A stretch of DNA of 64,000 bases. Origin: Saksenaea vasiformis B4078 (Eukaryota > Mucoromycota > Mucoromycetes > Mucorales > Saksenaeaceae). This document shows, piece by piece, positions 23,092-35,385 of the stretch; position 1 is the first letter of the stretch, and every line of letters starts with the position of its first letter. Where the stretch lies: assembly GCA_000697055.1 (NCBI GenBank), contig JNDT01002355.1:248001-312000 (forward strand), read 5' to 3'. A program made the position numbers and the translations under genes. Under the pieces are notes generated by a model that did not search any database, was not told where the DNA came from, and saw nothing but the letters and a program-made list of their open reading frames with translations.

Positions 23092-26000
23092 CTATCTTTT
23101 CTCCTTCACAAAGAAGATTAGCCAGATGAAAGCAAAAACGATAAAAGACATAAACATTACACCTAGTTTGATAACATCAGGCCAGTAATTCTTGGCATTA
23201 AATCCGAATGTGGATAGGATGGTGGCGCCAGGTACCTATTGGTAGAACCGTTAAGTCTCACAAAGAAGTAGTACCTTAAAATAAATAGAACTTACATCAA
23301 TGTTCAATCCATAACGTTCCTCCACCAGCTGCAAGTAAAGTAATTCGTTTACAAGCAACGCCTCCAGTGCATAGTTGAAGAAGGATAGATGTTTGAGCCA
23401 TCCAAAATAAGGCGACATGGTGTCTATTCACGTTGGCGTAAGTACCTTTTCTTCGTAAATCCTTGTTTACCTTTGTTCAGCAAAAGGCCAGCGAAAAGCA
23501 TGGAGAATAACATCACCATACAACTCAACAAATTCGCCATGGATAAGTTCTTGAACACGATACCAATAGCAAGGCATACGGCAGCAGCCGTGAGATTGAA
23601 TAGAACAAGAACTAGCAAGAACTTGAAGAACTCTGGCACTCCTTCGACAAGTCCGACCATATAGTAAGAAATCAAGCCCATCATCAATGGTGGTACAACA
23701 CGCAGAGGAATAATATCAAACAAGACCTTGCAAGACAGTCAGCCTTACACCACGTCGCACTGTTTTCTTATGTTACCTTTGACAAAAAGTATGTTCCGGG
23801 TGAATAGTAACCGTTGGCTCTCTCCCGGATAAACAGAATTCGTTCGCTGGAAAAGACTTGCAAGGACGTCAAGCACATGAATCCCAACAGCGCTTCGTAA
23901 AAGAAGAACAAGCCCATACGGTTCTGGAATCCCGCAATCGTACTCGATACCTGGTAGAAAAGACCACCACAAATCACTAGAGACATATCTTGTTAATCCC
24001 TGTATCTTCACAATGAAGCAGTACATACAAGCAAGAACCACTGCGATGGTGTAATGTGCAAACATGAGCATCGGGTTTCGGTAAAGGTTTTTGAAGGTTC
24101 TGTCTGCTAGAATTCGGAACTGTGTAATCCATCCAGGACGTTCGTGCGTGGTCACAGGTTTCATCACCAAGGGTACGCTTTGCTCGCCATTTTCTGGCGT
24201 GTTATTCCTACAATCGAATTGTTAAGAAGATTTGTAAGGTCATGAACAACTTACGCAGCGGAGAGCGATCGATCGACTTCCTCCCGTAAAGTTACCGCCA
24301 CCGCGCTATTGTCATACGCGTCTACAAGTTGTCTCAGATGCGGACTCAGACCCTCTGGGTCGGGGTTTTCGTTATCCACTACGACGTCGACGGGCTGTAA
24401 ACGTTGTCTTCTCGTTCGTTCTTGACGTAATCTTTCCTGTCTGGCACCCAATTCAGACGCCCATTCTTGGCTGGTGTTTTCGAGTGCATCCGGCCGGACA
24501 GCATTGTTGCCACCGAAAAAGGCGCGATCCTCCAGGTCGTTAGTAGGCTCATTTGGATTGGCTGCTTCGTTGAGAGGAGTTGTTCCTTGCATGGTCAGAT
24601 CGATCAAATAATCGGCGATATTGAAACCTGGAGGACAGGCATGGCCAATATGATTGAAGTAGGACTGTGCGCGAAGTTGAGGGCCAGAATAGATGATGCG
24701 ACCTTTTGCAAGTAATACAAGCTGATCGAACAGTGTAACAATGTTGGACCGAGGTTGATGAATAGTAAATATGATAGTACGGTTGTAATCCCTTGCCAGC
24801 GTCACCAAAGACTCTACGACGTTGTAGGCATTGTAAGCATCCAAGCCTGTGGTTGGTTCATCCAAGAACAAGATGGATGGCGACGTCACCAATTCACAAG
24901 CAATAGCTACACGTCGTCGTTCACCGCCACTGATCGACCGATCGCCTGTCTGACCAATCTTTGAATCCTTAATTGTGTCAATACCAAGTTCCTGCATCAC
25001 TTCCATCACTCGGAATCGTTTTGCTGCATCACTCATCGAACGTGGCAGACGCAGAAGAGCCGAGTACAAGATGGTTTCATAGACAGTCAATGTAGGTATC
25101 ATGGTATCTTCTTGATCAACGTAGCCAATCAACCGCTTGTACTCCGTGTTTGACAGTTTGTGCCCGTTCACGTACACCTCGCCCGTAACCAGGCCAGCCT
25201 TGGTACGGTTTGCCAGGATGTCAAGGAGAGTGGTCTTACCAGCGCCGGACGGACCCATGATGGCCATGACTTCACCTGGTCGCGCCATGCCTACGGCATC
25301 TTTGAGGATGGTTTGTTTGTTTACGCTGTAAGAAATGTTTTGGAAGATAAGGCTTGTCGGCGTATGTTCCGACATCAGTTTGCCTGCCTCATCATCGGCC
25401 AATTGCAGATAGGTTCCAGAACCACTGGATTTTCTGGCAAGGTAGGTCACCAAAGCAATCACGATGATAAGGAAGACACCCACGCCTGCCATACCACTGG
25501 TAATCATCACCCAGTTGATCGGTCTCTCGGGACGCTGTAGGACCGATTAGCCTATTCGATCCTAGTCTTGTGTCACATTTTATGAAACTTTACCGCAAAT
25601 CCAGGGACCATCGTGTAATGCAGACATTCACCCGAATTACAAGAAAGGAAAATAGAATCATCGCCAAAGATCTGCGAAATGATTTCATCCATGGCAGGTT
25701 CTAATAATAGAAAGTTAATAAATCCGTGGGGTTTGTGTCCATGTTTCTTCTTCTTACCAGAAAATGCACAATCAGAGCCGACACAGTTAAAGCTTGCTGG
25801 GCCTTTAATTTCATCTCTGAGCAAATCGGTAAGATCTACACAAAAACAAGATGAGCTATTATTTTCTGTAGATATCGCAAGATGCTGTATACCAATGGAT
25901 CCATCTTTTCCACAAAGCATGGCATCTTTAATACACTCGCACTCGATAGATTGACATGTATACTTGGTTGAATCATAATCGTATGCATGTTCTAGTTACA

Positions 26001-26887
26001 TCAGATACATGTGTTATAACAAGAAATGAACCCCTTTGCGATTTACCTTGGGAGAATTCGCATGATTTCAAATGACAGTAGAACGACTCGATTTCATCTA
26101 CCCAAACTGGAAGAGAACGACCAATTGGGTCAGATCACATATTTCTAAAAATGGACAATATCTTACACTGGAAATCACACGTCTGTTCGGGCTTCTTACA
26201 GGAAAACGTAACTTGAGGAATCTGTGTCTTGAGCTGTTCAAAAATTTTGCGATCTATATATTCCTATAAGCTTTACTCTTACTCACGTTTTCCTATGTGT
26301 TACTTACTTGTGACATTGCACATCTGATGATTCTCAAACACAGTCAATCCACCTCGATAGCAAGTTCCGTTTTGGCCGGTTGGGACCAGCGGATCACACA
26401 CGCTGTCTGACTTACACACTAGCACAAAGCGATCAGAAGGGATCGGGTAATTTTAGGTTTACTCAGCCATTTACCGTTACAATTGATTCCTTCCCATCCT
26501 TCTGGACACTCGCAGTGATCATCCTCTCGAGGTGTTCTGTTTCGACCGTCTGCCAGAGAACCACAGACTTTATCGGAGAAAGGTGGGTTAAGGAACAAAA
26601 AGGCAATAAAAAAAAATAGGTCATAAAAACTTACGAGGTTCTCTACAGTCATCACCTCCGAATCCGGGGGGACAGTTGCATTTGCCATTGTACTCACTAC
26701 AGTTTGAGAAATGAAGACATTCAAAGCCAGGTAACATGCAGTTGAAGCATGGAGGGCAATCCTTGTCACCAAGAAGAGATAACGTAGGGGATATCACTGG
26801 AGTATAACCGATAGATACATTTTTCTGAAGTTGTGCAAGACACAGCGTTATTGTCAGTAATAGTAGGTACAGAGAACGATAGCGCAT
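23092..26887 (-). CDS. ADP1: ABCG-family transporter, Adp1-like
   Basis: A fungal half-size ABCG transporter with an extracytoplasmic Cys-rich N-terminal domain. Fourteen exons between 26,887 and 23,092 close in phase and give 1,024 residues, close to yeast Adp1. In order: signal peptide ([13 protein letters not shown]), EGF-like Cys clusters ([31 protein letters not shown]), a helix near [21 protein letters not shown], then the nucleotide-binding domain with Walker [10 protein letters not shown], signature ISGGERRR, Walker [13 protein letters not shown] and H-loop TIHQPR, and an ABC2-type membrane domain with [32 protein letters not shown] and [16 protein letters not shown]. The largest exon is 24,255-25,534. 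Two introns needed choice among acceptors; the chosen ones restore FWVDEIESF and RPERPINW. The transported substrate is unknown. Confidence 0.92.
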
Positions 26888-27483
26888 CGTCGCTCATAGA
26901 ATACTAAGCGGAAAGGGGAGGGGGAGAGGATATATTATTATGCGTTGAGAAAGAACAAGACAAATGCGCAATCAGCAGAACCGCTGACCTCCAAAAGTCA
27001 CGACTGTCTGACGTAAGACATTGGCTATCCATTTGAGATGCCGCAGTGTCTTAGTCTTTATGATAAAATGTTCGAAGGAGAGAGGGGGTTTGAGTACATA
27101 TAAAAGTAGAAAAAAATGAGAATAAGGTTATAAAATCAAAAAAAAAAATTGGATGCGAAAAGGATAGGAATGTTATATTCATATTTTATTTAGAAACCAT
27201 AGGGATATTTTTTCTATAGTTATCGTTGCTAGGATAGAATCATGCAGTGAGTCCCAGTGTAGGATAGAGACGGGCAAACGGACCAAATTTTTTTTGGGCG
27301 TCGTCGTCGTTCGGTTTCTGACTTTAAAAGGAATCTAACTTTTTTTTTGAATGTTTTTTCTCCGCCCAACAACGCTCTCCCCTTTCCATTTGCCATTATA
27401 TTATTGTCTTTTCTTGTAACTTTTTTTTTAGCTGTTAAGACTAAAAGAGTTATTCTCTGAATTATTGTAAAATAGTATCATCC
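26888..27483. other. Divergent spacer between ABCG and HDAC genes
   Basis: About 600 bases between divergent start codons that must hold both promoters. A/T-rich, with no clear TATA box or repeat identified. Confidence 0.4.
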
Positions 27484-30400
27484 ATGGTACGTATTTCAAA
27501 AGTGGTAAATCCACATGTGGAACCTACTTGTTAATTTTTTTTGTGTATTATATATATATTTTTGCTGTACTGATTTATCTCTTTCACTAGGTTTCCTCAG
27601 CTATCCACGATAGTCTATCCATTCAACCATCAAGTGCCTCTGATCAGTCATCATGTGCTTCAAATTCTTCTTCTCCTTCAAGCAATGACGTCGTCCTCAA
27701 AAGACGACGTCCCGGAAGACCATCCAAGAAGGAACTAAAAGAAAGAAAAGAACAAAAAGATCCAACTGTAGATCATAACAAACGAAAAAGAACAAGAACT
27801 TTAAGGTCTTCCTCTGAAAACAATGGTACGGATTTTTTTTTTCCTTTACCTTCCTTTTCCTTCTTCTTACTTCTTCTTGGTCCGTTGTTGTTCTTTCTTT
27901 TCTCTCTCTCTCTTTCTTTCTCTTCTTTACTTACTTGTCGATGCTCTACAGTATCTTCTACAAACCTATGTCCTTCAATGACTTCATCATCCTATTTTGT
28001 GGGTGATCAAGTGGAAGCAGTCAAGATTACAGGCGACTCGAAGGAATGGTACTGCGCCCGTGTGGTGGAGTATCTCAGAAACTCTGATCAATCCGATGAC
28101 GACATTCTCCTCGTCTTCGTTCACTATGAAGGCTGGCCTCCAGACCAGGCAGATTGGTTAAATCCTTCTGATGTCCGCATAGCCTCGCCTTCTGCTTCTT
28201 TACGATATGGTCCAGCGGGAAAGGAAAGCGATGATTCGTGGAAAGACTATGCCAATTTCTATTATTCAAAAGCCGGTGCCCGTGTAAGACAACACACTGG
28301 CCTCGTTCATGATCGACAAATGGGTTTGCATACTTGTCCTTGTCATTCTCGTAAAACGATACATCCAGAAAGACCCGACAGAATCGTTTCCATTTTCCAG
28401 GCCCTCCACAGCAATCGGTAAAACAAAAACAAAAAAAAAAAACAAACAAGAATCGGATGAAAGAAAACAGAACTAAACACACTCTTCTCCCTCTCTCTCT
28501 CTCTCTGTTTTTTTCTCTCTCTCTCAATCGATAGACTTCTTCGTTATTTTCACCGATTATACGCACGTGAGGCAACATCAGAAGAACTTTTGCACGTTCA
28601 TACTTTTGCGCACGTCCGTAACTATTATCCGATTCACCAAACGATCACCAATGAAAATAATCATACGTCCGACACTCCTACTCCAATCAAAATCACATCC
28701 ATTGCAGCCCTGTTAAATCATCCCACGTCCCCTACAACGCGCTCATCCCAACGACATGGTTCTATCGCCGGTCCCACGTGCGGCGTAGGAGGTGGAGAAG
28801 TTGTCAAAGCAGATCAAGATCACATCAGACGTCAACGACGACGATTTTCCAATGCATCGGATACCTCAATTCCTATCACACCTCCCGAACTTGTCTATCA
28901 AATGAGTTGTGGCGAACTCGGTATAGGTAAAGGAAAAAAAAATTCAAATGAGAAATGCATAGTTACTGCAGTCTATAACACGTTTTTTTTTGTCTTAAAC
29001 TCATTTTAGCTGTCGATACAACGTTTCACCCACTGCATTCGAGTATCTCGGCTCGAATAGCTGCAGGTGCTTTGATCAACTTGGTTGATCAGATCGTTCA
29101 AGGTCATTTGCGCAATGGTTTTGCACTGATTCGACCTCCAGGTAAAATGAACAAGCAAACGGCTTTACTGTCCAAAATAAGAAAAAGAGGGGGTTTGCTA
29201 AGTAAAACAAAATGTTGTTTAGGTCACCACGCAGAAGACGACAGTGCCATGGGTTTTTGCTTTTTCAACAACGTTGCCGTGGCAGCCGCAGCCACCTTGG
29301 ACAAATATCCCTCCATAATTAAAAAAGTGCTTATCATTGACTGGTAAATACATATACATCCCTGTCTTAAAACGACTTGATTCTAACCGGATAGGATGTA
29401 GGGACATACAGTAAGCCTAATTTTTGTTTTTTCTTATTTCTACTTCCTATCATCACAGTGCGCTAAAGTTTGAACATCTTTCAGTCACGGGAACGGCACA
29501 CAAAAGATTTTCTATGATAATCCAAATGTACTCTATGTTTCACTGCACCGATGGGATCACGGTCGCTTCTATCCCTTTAGCGGTGCTCCCAATGAATGTG
29601 GAGAAGGTACCGGGCTTGGACGGAATGTCAACATTGCATTTAATGTGTCTCAGGACAAGCCTCGTAAGTGATACAGAACAAAAAGCTGCGTTTTACAGAA
29701 TGAACTGACTGATCTTTGTTTAAATAGGCCCTATGGGGGATACAGAATTTATAGCTGCTGTTTATCATATTCTGACACCCATTGCACAACAATTTGCACC
29801 CGACATGGTAAGACCCGGATGCACCCAAAAAAGCAAAAAAAAAAAAATTTTTTTTTCTTCTGTTCTCTTCTCTAACCCTGGATAAATCCATCTTTACTAG
29901 ATTTTCGTATCTGCTGGATTTGATGCGGCGGAAGGACACCCGGAAAACGTAAGGTTGACTGGGTGGATAAGCACACGTTTTTTGACTTTTTTGTCCACTA
30001 GCTCGGGGGATATCATGTCACACCACGAGGATTTGCGTTGATGACAAAAATGGTAAAAGATCTGGCGGAAGAACTATGTGAAGGTCGTTTGGCTCTTAGC
30101 CTGGAAGGTAGGACAACAAAGGGAAGCTATCAATGAATTGTGTTATACTGATTGATTGTCTGGGATATAAAAACAATAAAGGCGGTTATGAACTACAACC
30201 ACTTGCCAACAGTGCCGCAGCCAGTATGGCACAACTTTTACCAGCCGACCAGTTACCCGACCCTCCGCTCGAATTTATCCACTCACTTAACGCGATTAAA
30301 CCAAATCAAGGGGCCGTTCAATCATTACAAGACGTCGTCAATATTCAAAAACAATACTGGGATTTACCAGCACATGTACTATCTCCGTCCTTTCGTTTCC

Positions 30401-30495
30401 ATCTACCAACAGAATGGCGCGCTACCGACAGTATCACCACTCGTCCACGCCGTGATAAACGACCTACGAAAATAACTATCATTGAAGGCTACTAA
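27484..30495 (+). CDS. HDA1: Class II histone deacetylase with AT-hook and Tudor-like N-terminus
   Basis: A zinc-dependent lysine deacetylase of the HDA1 class. Twelve exons close in phase and give 694 residues. The first coding exon is just the ATG (27,484-27,486) before a GTACGT donor; no other early ATG is in frame. An AT-hook ([11 protein letters not shown], near residue 35) and a basic stretch are followed by a Tudor/Tudor-knot-like segment ([11 protein letters not shown], then [21 protein letters not shown], about 90-150). The deacetylase domain follows: [64 protein letters not shown] and LEGGY. The DIHHGNG motif is encoded across a 9-base exon (29,402-29,410). Active-site His and Asp motifs are intact. 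The N-terminal reader suggests chromatin targeting. Confidence 0.9.
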
Positions 30496-30778
30496 AACCA
30501 AACAAACAAGCAATAACAGAAAAAACACCATTATGATTTTTTTTTCTTTGCATTTCCCATTTTTTTTTCTTTTGTCATATGCCTCAAAAAGCAATAAATC
30601 CGTCCTGTCCATTCGTTTGCTTTGAACTGGGTTTCAGGTGATTGTGTATGGCAATTTGAACCAATCAAAAACCAACGATGAATTGATGGATTAATCAGCC
30701 TGAGCATTGTTTTTTTTTCTTCGCTTTGCTTTTTACTTTCATTGATCTAAACCATTCTCCCCTCTCATTGCAAACATT

Positions 30779-31921
30779 ATGGTATCCCCAGTAACTGACC
30801 TGAACCAAGGTGAAGCGATCCTTTTTGTCGCACCAGCCAGCGTAGATCAGGAGGCTTTTTTAAAGACGAAATCAACAACGGAAGCACAAGTTGGTCCCAA
30901 TGGTACAACCGCATTTGAAGTACTGGAACGTGTGGCCGATGGTGAGTTCCATGAACAAAGATAAGACCTGTGAACTAATGATTCTATGATACAGCACCTC
31001 TTAAGAAATCGAGTTATAACAAGATCTTTTCCAATACCTTTTCTCCTTCTGTTTCCGTACATACACCTGCTATGTTTTCGCAGTACCTATCCACACTTAC
31101 TGCAGGCGGTACCCTGATTCTCACTGAGCCGGTCTTGGTAGCTGATTTGAGTAACACGGTGTGTCCAATCACACGCAAAGAGAACGATCTGGTATCGATG
31201 CTCAAGTTAGCCGGGTTCGTGGACGTCTCTGCGACAGTAGATACTGTATCGGACGAAGAACTAGCCACCTTTTTCAAATTGTGGGGTGCCTCCCGTATAG
31301 AACAAGGTGTTGCCCGTCTATCAGGCAAATTTGGTGTTGCCAAATTGATCGCAAAGAAACCATCTTATGAAGTCGGACAGAAAGTCATGCTGAACTTTAG
31401 AAAGCCCGCAAGCAATGCAAACAACAACAACAAAAAGGCAGTATGGACCATTTCTGCAGCGGATGAAAACGATGACGACATGGAATTGGAGGATGAGGAC
31501 GCATTGCTTGACGAAGAAGATAAAGTCAAACCAAGCAAAGAATCATTAACGCGTAAGTGGCACGAGGTGGAGAAAAAGGCGGCGATCTCGGTACTAAAAG
31601 GTGTAAACGATCTTTTTGTTAGGACCGGATGACTGTGAGATGGAGGGTGGTCGACGAAAGGCATGTAAAAACTGTACTTGTGGAAGAGCAGAGATGGAAG
31701 AAGGCGAGAGCAATGTTGTCTCGCTGGACTTGATGGACGATGTCGAAGAAGAGGTTGTGGAAGTGGATCCTACACCCAAGAAGGTAGGAGGATGCGGTAG
31801 CTGTGCATTGGGTGACGCATTCCGATGCTCCACCTGTCCCTACCTGGGTATGCCTGCATTCAATCCCGGCGAGAAAGTGAGCCTTGGTGGTATGTTTGGC
31901 AAGGACGATATTGACATCTAA
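30779..31921 (+). CDS. DRE2: Anamorsin/Dre2, cytosolic Fe-S cluster assembly factor
   Basis: Dre2 accepts electrons from Tah18 and feeds cytosolic Fe-S protein assembly. Exons 30,779-30,941, 30,995-31,552 and 31,623-31,921 close in phase and give 339 residues. An SAM-methyltransferase-like N-terminal domain includes [13 protein letters not shown]. An acidic linker contains [12 protein letters not shown]. The C-terminal CIAPIN1 domain has two cluster sites: the Cys group in [18 protein letters not shown] and the twin CX2C pair [15 protein letters not shown]. It ends in MFGKDDIDI. It is tandem with the HDAC gene, with 283 bases between. Orthology is clear from both Cys motifs. Confidence 0.95.
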
Positions 31922-32058
31922 GCTTCCCCATCCCCCACTCACTCGCCACTGTGCTTCGGAGTGTAAAATTTCAACCACTCCTATAAAAGAATGAAAATTG
32001 ATGACAAAGAGTACACTCAAAAAGCTTTCTCCTTTTTTTTGTTGTTTTTGTTGACAAA

Positions 32059-33309
32059 ATGGCATCTATTTCTCGTACTTGTATAGCAAGAATTATTCAA
32101 AAACAATGTTTATCTATTCCCGTAAGATCTGTTCAAATGCAGAGGATATTCCTGCGCCCTGTAGGCCAACCAAGGATGTATTCCAGTCGGCCGTTGGACA
32201 CCTCAAGCTCATCTTCTGCGGGGGACTCCGTAGCACGTAAGTCTTGTACTACCTTCTCCCTAACATTTACCCGGAAACGTGCACTTACCCTTGCGATCAA
32301 AAGGTCGATCGAAGGTGACGATCAAAACGTTGGAGCGCATGTACAAGCATGGCGAACCCATCTCCATGATGACTGCCCAAGATTACCCTTCCGCTCTTAT
32401 GGTTGATCAGGCTGGGATCGACGTTTGTCTTGTCGGTGATTCCCTCGCTATGGTTGCCCTGGGCTATGAGTCAACAAACCCCCTTACGGTCGAGGTAGAC
32501 TGATTGATTATTTTCCTTTTATGGACCTGTGACTAAGCAGAAATGACAGGAAATGCTCCATCATTGTCGTGCCGTAGGAAGAGGTTGCAGAAAAGCATTC
32601 CTAGTGGTCGATCTCCCCTATGGTAGCTATGAGACAAGTCCCAAAGAAGCTGTGCAGGTGTCTCTGCGCTTCCTCAAAGAAAGCAAAGCAGAGGTATGAA
32701 AAAAAAAGACCTTTGTTCCTACGTTATGTTTACTTAAGAACAATCTAGGCTGTCAAGTTGGAAGGTGGCAAAGAGATGGCAGAAACCATTCGACGCATCA
32801 CAAGTGTCGGTGTACCTGTGGTTGGCCATATTGGTTTAACTCCACAGCGTCAATCGGCGCTTGGAGGTTTCCGTGTGCAAGGCAAAACGGCGAAACAAGC
32901 CAATGCGTTGGTGGAAGACGCTCTTGCTGTCCAAGAAGCCGGTGCGTTTGCTATTGTCCTCGAAGCAATGCCTGCGGAAATTGCGGGGTACATTACCCAA
33001 CAACTGCGCGTACCTACCATTGGCATTGGCGCTGGCGCTGGCACCTCCGGTCAGGTGCTGGTGCAAAATGACGCGTTGGGCCTGTTTGATAGATTTGTCC
33101 CCAAGTTTACAAAACAGTACTGCAATCTCAACCAAATTATGACCAAGGCGCTGAAAGAATATCACAATGATGTGAAGTCAAGAACTTTTCCCGCAGTGGA
33201 AAACACCTACCCAATTGATCCCCAACAATTGGAGAAATTCTGGGAATCGCAGCGCGTAAAGAACCAAGAAGAAGAAGAAGGACAAAAATCAGTGCATGTT
33301 CATGCGTAA
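32059..33309 (+). CDS. panB: 3-methyl-2-oxobutanoate hydroxymethyltransferase (pantothenate pathway)
   Basis: Transfers a hydroxymethyl group from methylene-THF to 2-oxoisovalerate to make ketopantoate, the first committed step of pantothenate and CoA synthesis. Exons 32,059-32,236, 32,304-32,494, 32,550-32,693 and 32,749-33,309 close in phase and give 357 residues. Residues 1-55 are Arg/Ser-rich with few acids, a likely mitochondrial presequence. Motifs: [26 protein letters not shown], shortened here to [10 protein letters not shown] and VGDSLAM; then [31 protein letters not shown] and IGIGAG. Exon 3 uses the AG at 32,548-32,549, which restores [10 protein letters not shown]. The substrate is a product of valine transamination, so it links to the aminotransferase at 15,891. 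Confidence 0.93.
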
Positions 33310-33461
33310 AAAAAAAAATGCTCTTAGCTAGGACATAGACCCCATCCTCTTTTCTATATTTACCCCACTTCTCTATACAGTTTTTTTTAAAAGAAAAGAC
33401 AAATAAATAAGCGCAACAGGATAAACTTTTAAAAGCATATAACTTGGTTGTCCCCACATAC
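33310..33461. other. panB 3' flank
   Basis: A/T-rich; contains AATAAATAAG near 33,401, a possible polyadenylation signal for panB. Confidence 0.4.
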
Positions 33462-33762
33462 TGTTTATTGAATTATCTTTTACGCTACACTGGATAAATC
33501 TTGCGCCTCTGAAGAGACAAGTTTGCGCTAAAGAAGAATCGAATATGCGGCCATTAGTACATCAATGTTTCGTCTGAGGATTAATCAACTTGCATGAACT
33601 TGGTCTCTCCAGTGGATGCAAAATTTATTCGGGCAGCATAAAAAATAATTCATGATTAGTAAATGGACAATGCTTTGGATGCCATTTCACTTACCCCGAA
33701 GGGTAATTCCGCCCATCGGCGGAGGCCAAAGCCCCGCACCTGAAGCGGTGGGGGCGGCGAGA
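33462..33762 (-). repeat. Dispersed repeat, copy 2
   Basis: Homologous to 12,246-12,535 in the same orientation; see that entry for shared blocks. This copy has a GC-rich end with a small hairpin (CCGCCCATCGGCGG, near 33,710) and on the minus strand ends in ATTCAATAAA. Confidence 0.6.
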
Positions 33763-33869
33763 GGTTGGTAGTTGACCCGATGGCATCGGAGCGGCTATTT
33801 TTGAACGGCGTGCAGAGGACTTGAAGCGATACATCGTCTGGCAATCTGTTGCGGGAGATGAGCGATACT

Positions 33870-33908
33870 GAGAGAGAGAGAGAGAGAGTGTGTGTGTGTG
33901 TGTGTGTG
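33870..33908. repeat. (AG)n(TG)n microsatellite
   Basis: About ten AG units run directly into about ten TG units. Length variation between strains is likely. No coding frame depends on it. Confidence 0.85.
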
Positions 33909-34149
33909 ACAACGTTTACGTACTTTGAGTGTGGGCATAAAGCACCAACACGGCCAAGACGGTTCGGGACAGCGGTCATGCAGCCTAAACGGCATACAAA
34001 GAAATGAGTGATCCTGGATATGTAATAAAAAGTTGACATCCGTACCGCGGATGTTTGTACCAACAGAGCCAAAGAAGAAGAAGAAGAAGAAAAGGAAAAA
34101 GAAGTGCTCGCTTTAAATATGCATCACTTTCCGTTATCTGAGACATCCT

Positions 34150-34505
34150 TTTTGTGTGAGATAAAAGGAACCTATCCTTAACACACTTTTTGCATGAGAC
34201 GATGGAATCCTGTTTCAGAGATACCGTTTTATGAGTCAAAAGAACCCGATCACTGATTCACCACTTTGCGTGACACGATGGTACCCTATCATCGACACGC
34301 CTTTTGTGTGAGATAAAGAACACCGTACCTTTCACATACTCTTTGCATAAAATAAAAAAAAATCCGATCACTGATTGATCGTTTGCACAAGACGATGGTA
34401 TCCTATCTCGAACACCAGATATAGAGCCCTATCTTTATCACGTCATTTGCACGAGACAATGAATTCCTGTCTCTGCCTTAGATAATGGAAAGCTATCAAT
34501 GACAC
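34150..34505. repeat. Degenerate tandem repeat of about 38 bases
   Basis: Roughly nine diverged units share the pattern TTTTTGCATGAGACGATGG followed by AATCCTGTTTC or AACCTATCC-like ends, for example at 34,151, 34,187, 34,259, 34,302 and 34,380. GATCACTGATT recurs at 34,247 and 34,366, so two higher-order units of about 115 bases are also visible. No gene is associated. Confidence 0.6.
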
Positions 34506-35385
34506 AAACGTAACGTGGAAGAGTATGATACGAAAATCACAGCATCGGATAAACGTAAAAATACGTGCTCCAAGACGCAGAGTTTATCTGGAAGTAACGT
34601 CAAATATCTTCGAATAGACGCAAATGGGTATTCAAAATCCAGTAATTTACAGAACACACATTCACATAGAACGGTTGTATGGAAGGGCCCCTGCATTAAC
34701 ACGGCAAAACATACAAATCAATCTTACGTTGGCCCTCTTTCGTGACGGTGGCACGATTATAAGGGCGGCTTCTCTCGTTTCGATGTTGTCGTACCCTGCG
34801 GTTCCGCGGCTTAACATCAGTCGACAAGTAGGAACTCTGTCTGACATGTTCGATTTGGTAACCTATGTAGAATCCGAGCAAAGCTCCCGGTATGTAGGTA
34901 CGGATGATAACTTTTTTTTTTCTTCGCGTCAGCCGATCAAATTTTTGTAGGTTTACATTGAGACAACGCGTTACCTAGACAAATCAAGCTTAGACTAAAA
35001 AACTCTTTTTTTGGGTCATTGCCTACCACAGTGTAAGTCCGTTCCTTTTTTATGTTTGGGTCTCGATGGTACGACAGAATAGACATGGTTATCTCGTGAT
35101 TGAACAATGGGTGTACAAGGAAATGAGTTTGCTGATGGTTTTTGAGCAGTAAATTCATAGCTGTTGCTATTTTGGCTTGGAAGTTGTTGATAGGGTACTT
35201 GTTCCTAAGACAACAGGCAGAGCATCTTCCTTGCAAACCAAACCAGTACGTAAAAACGTCTCAACAAAAAGCGAAGTGTACGTTATGGGTTTGGAACCCC
35301 GCGATGGCACAGTCTATGTGTCCGTCGGCACAAAATTTGCTTGTAGTCAGCTCTTCTTGTTTTATTTTCTTTTTATTCAGAGAAG
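34506..35385. other. Spacer upstream of mtIF3
   Basis: Only short frames on both strands without recognised motifs. The mtIF3 promoter must lie close to 35,385; a pyrimidine-rich stretch precedes the start codon. Confidence 0.4.
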
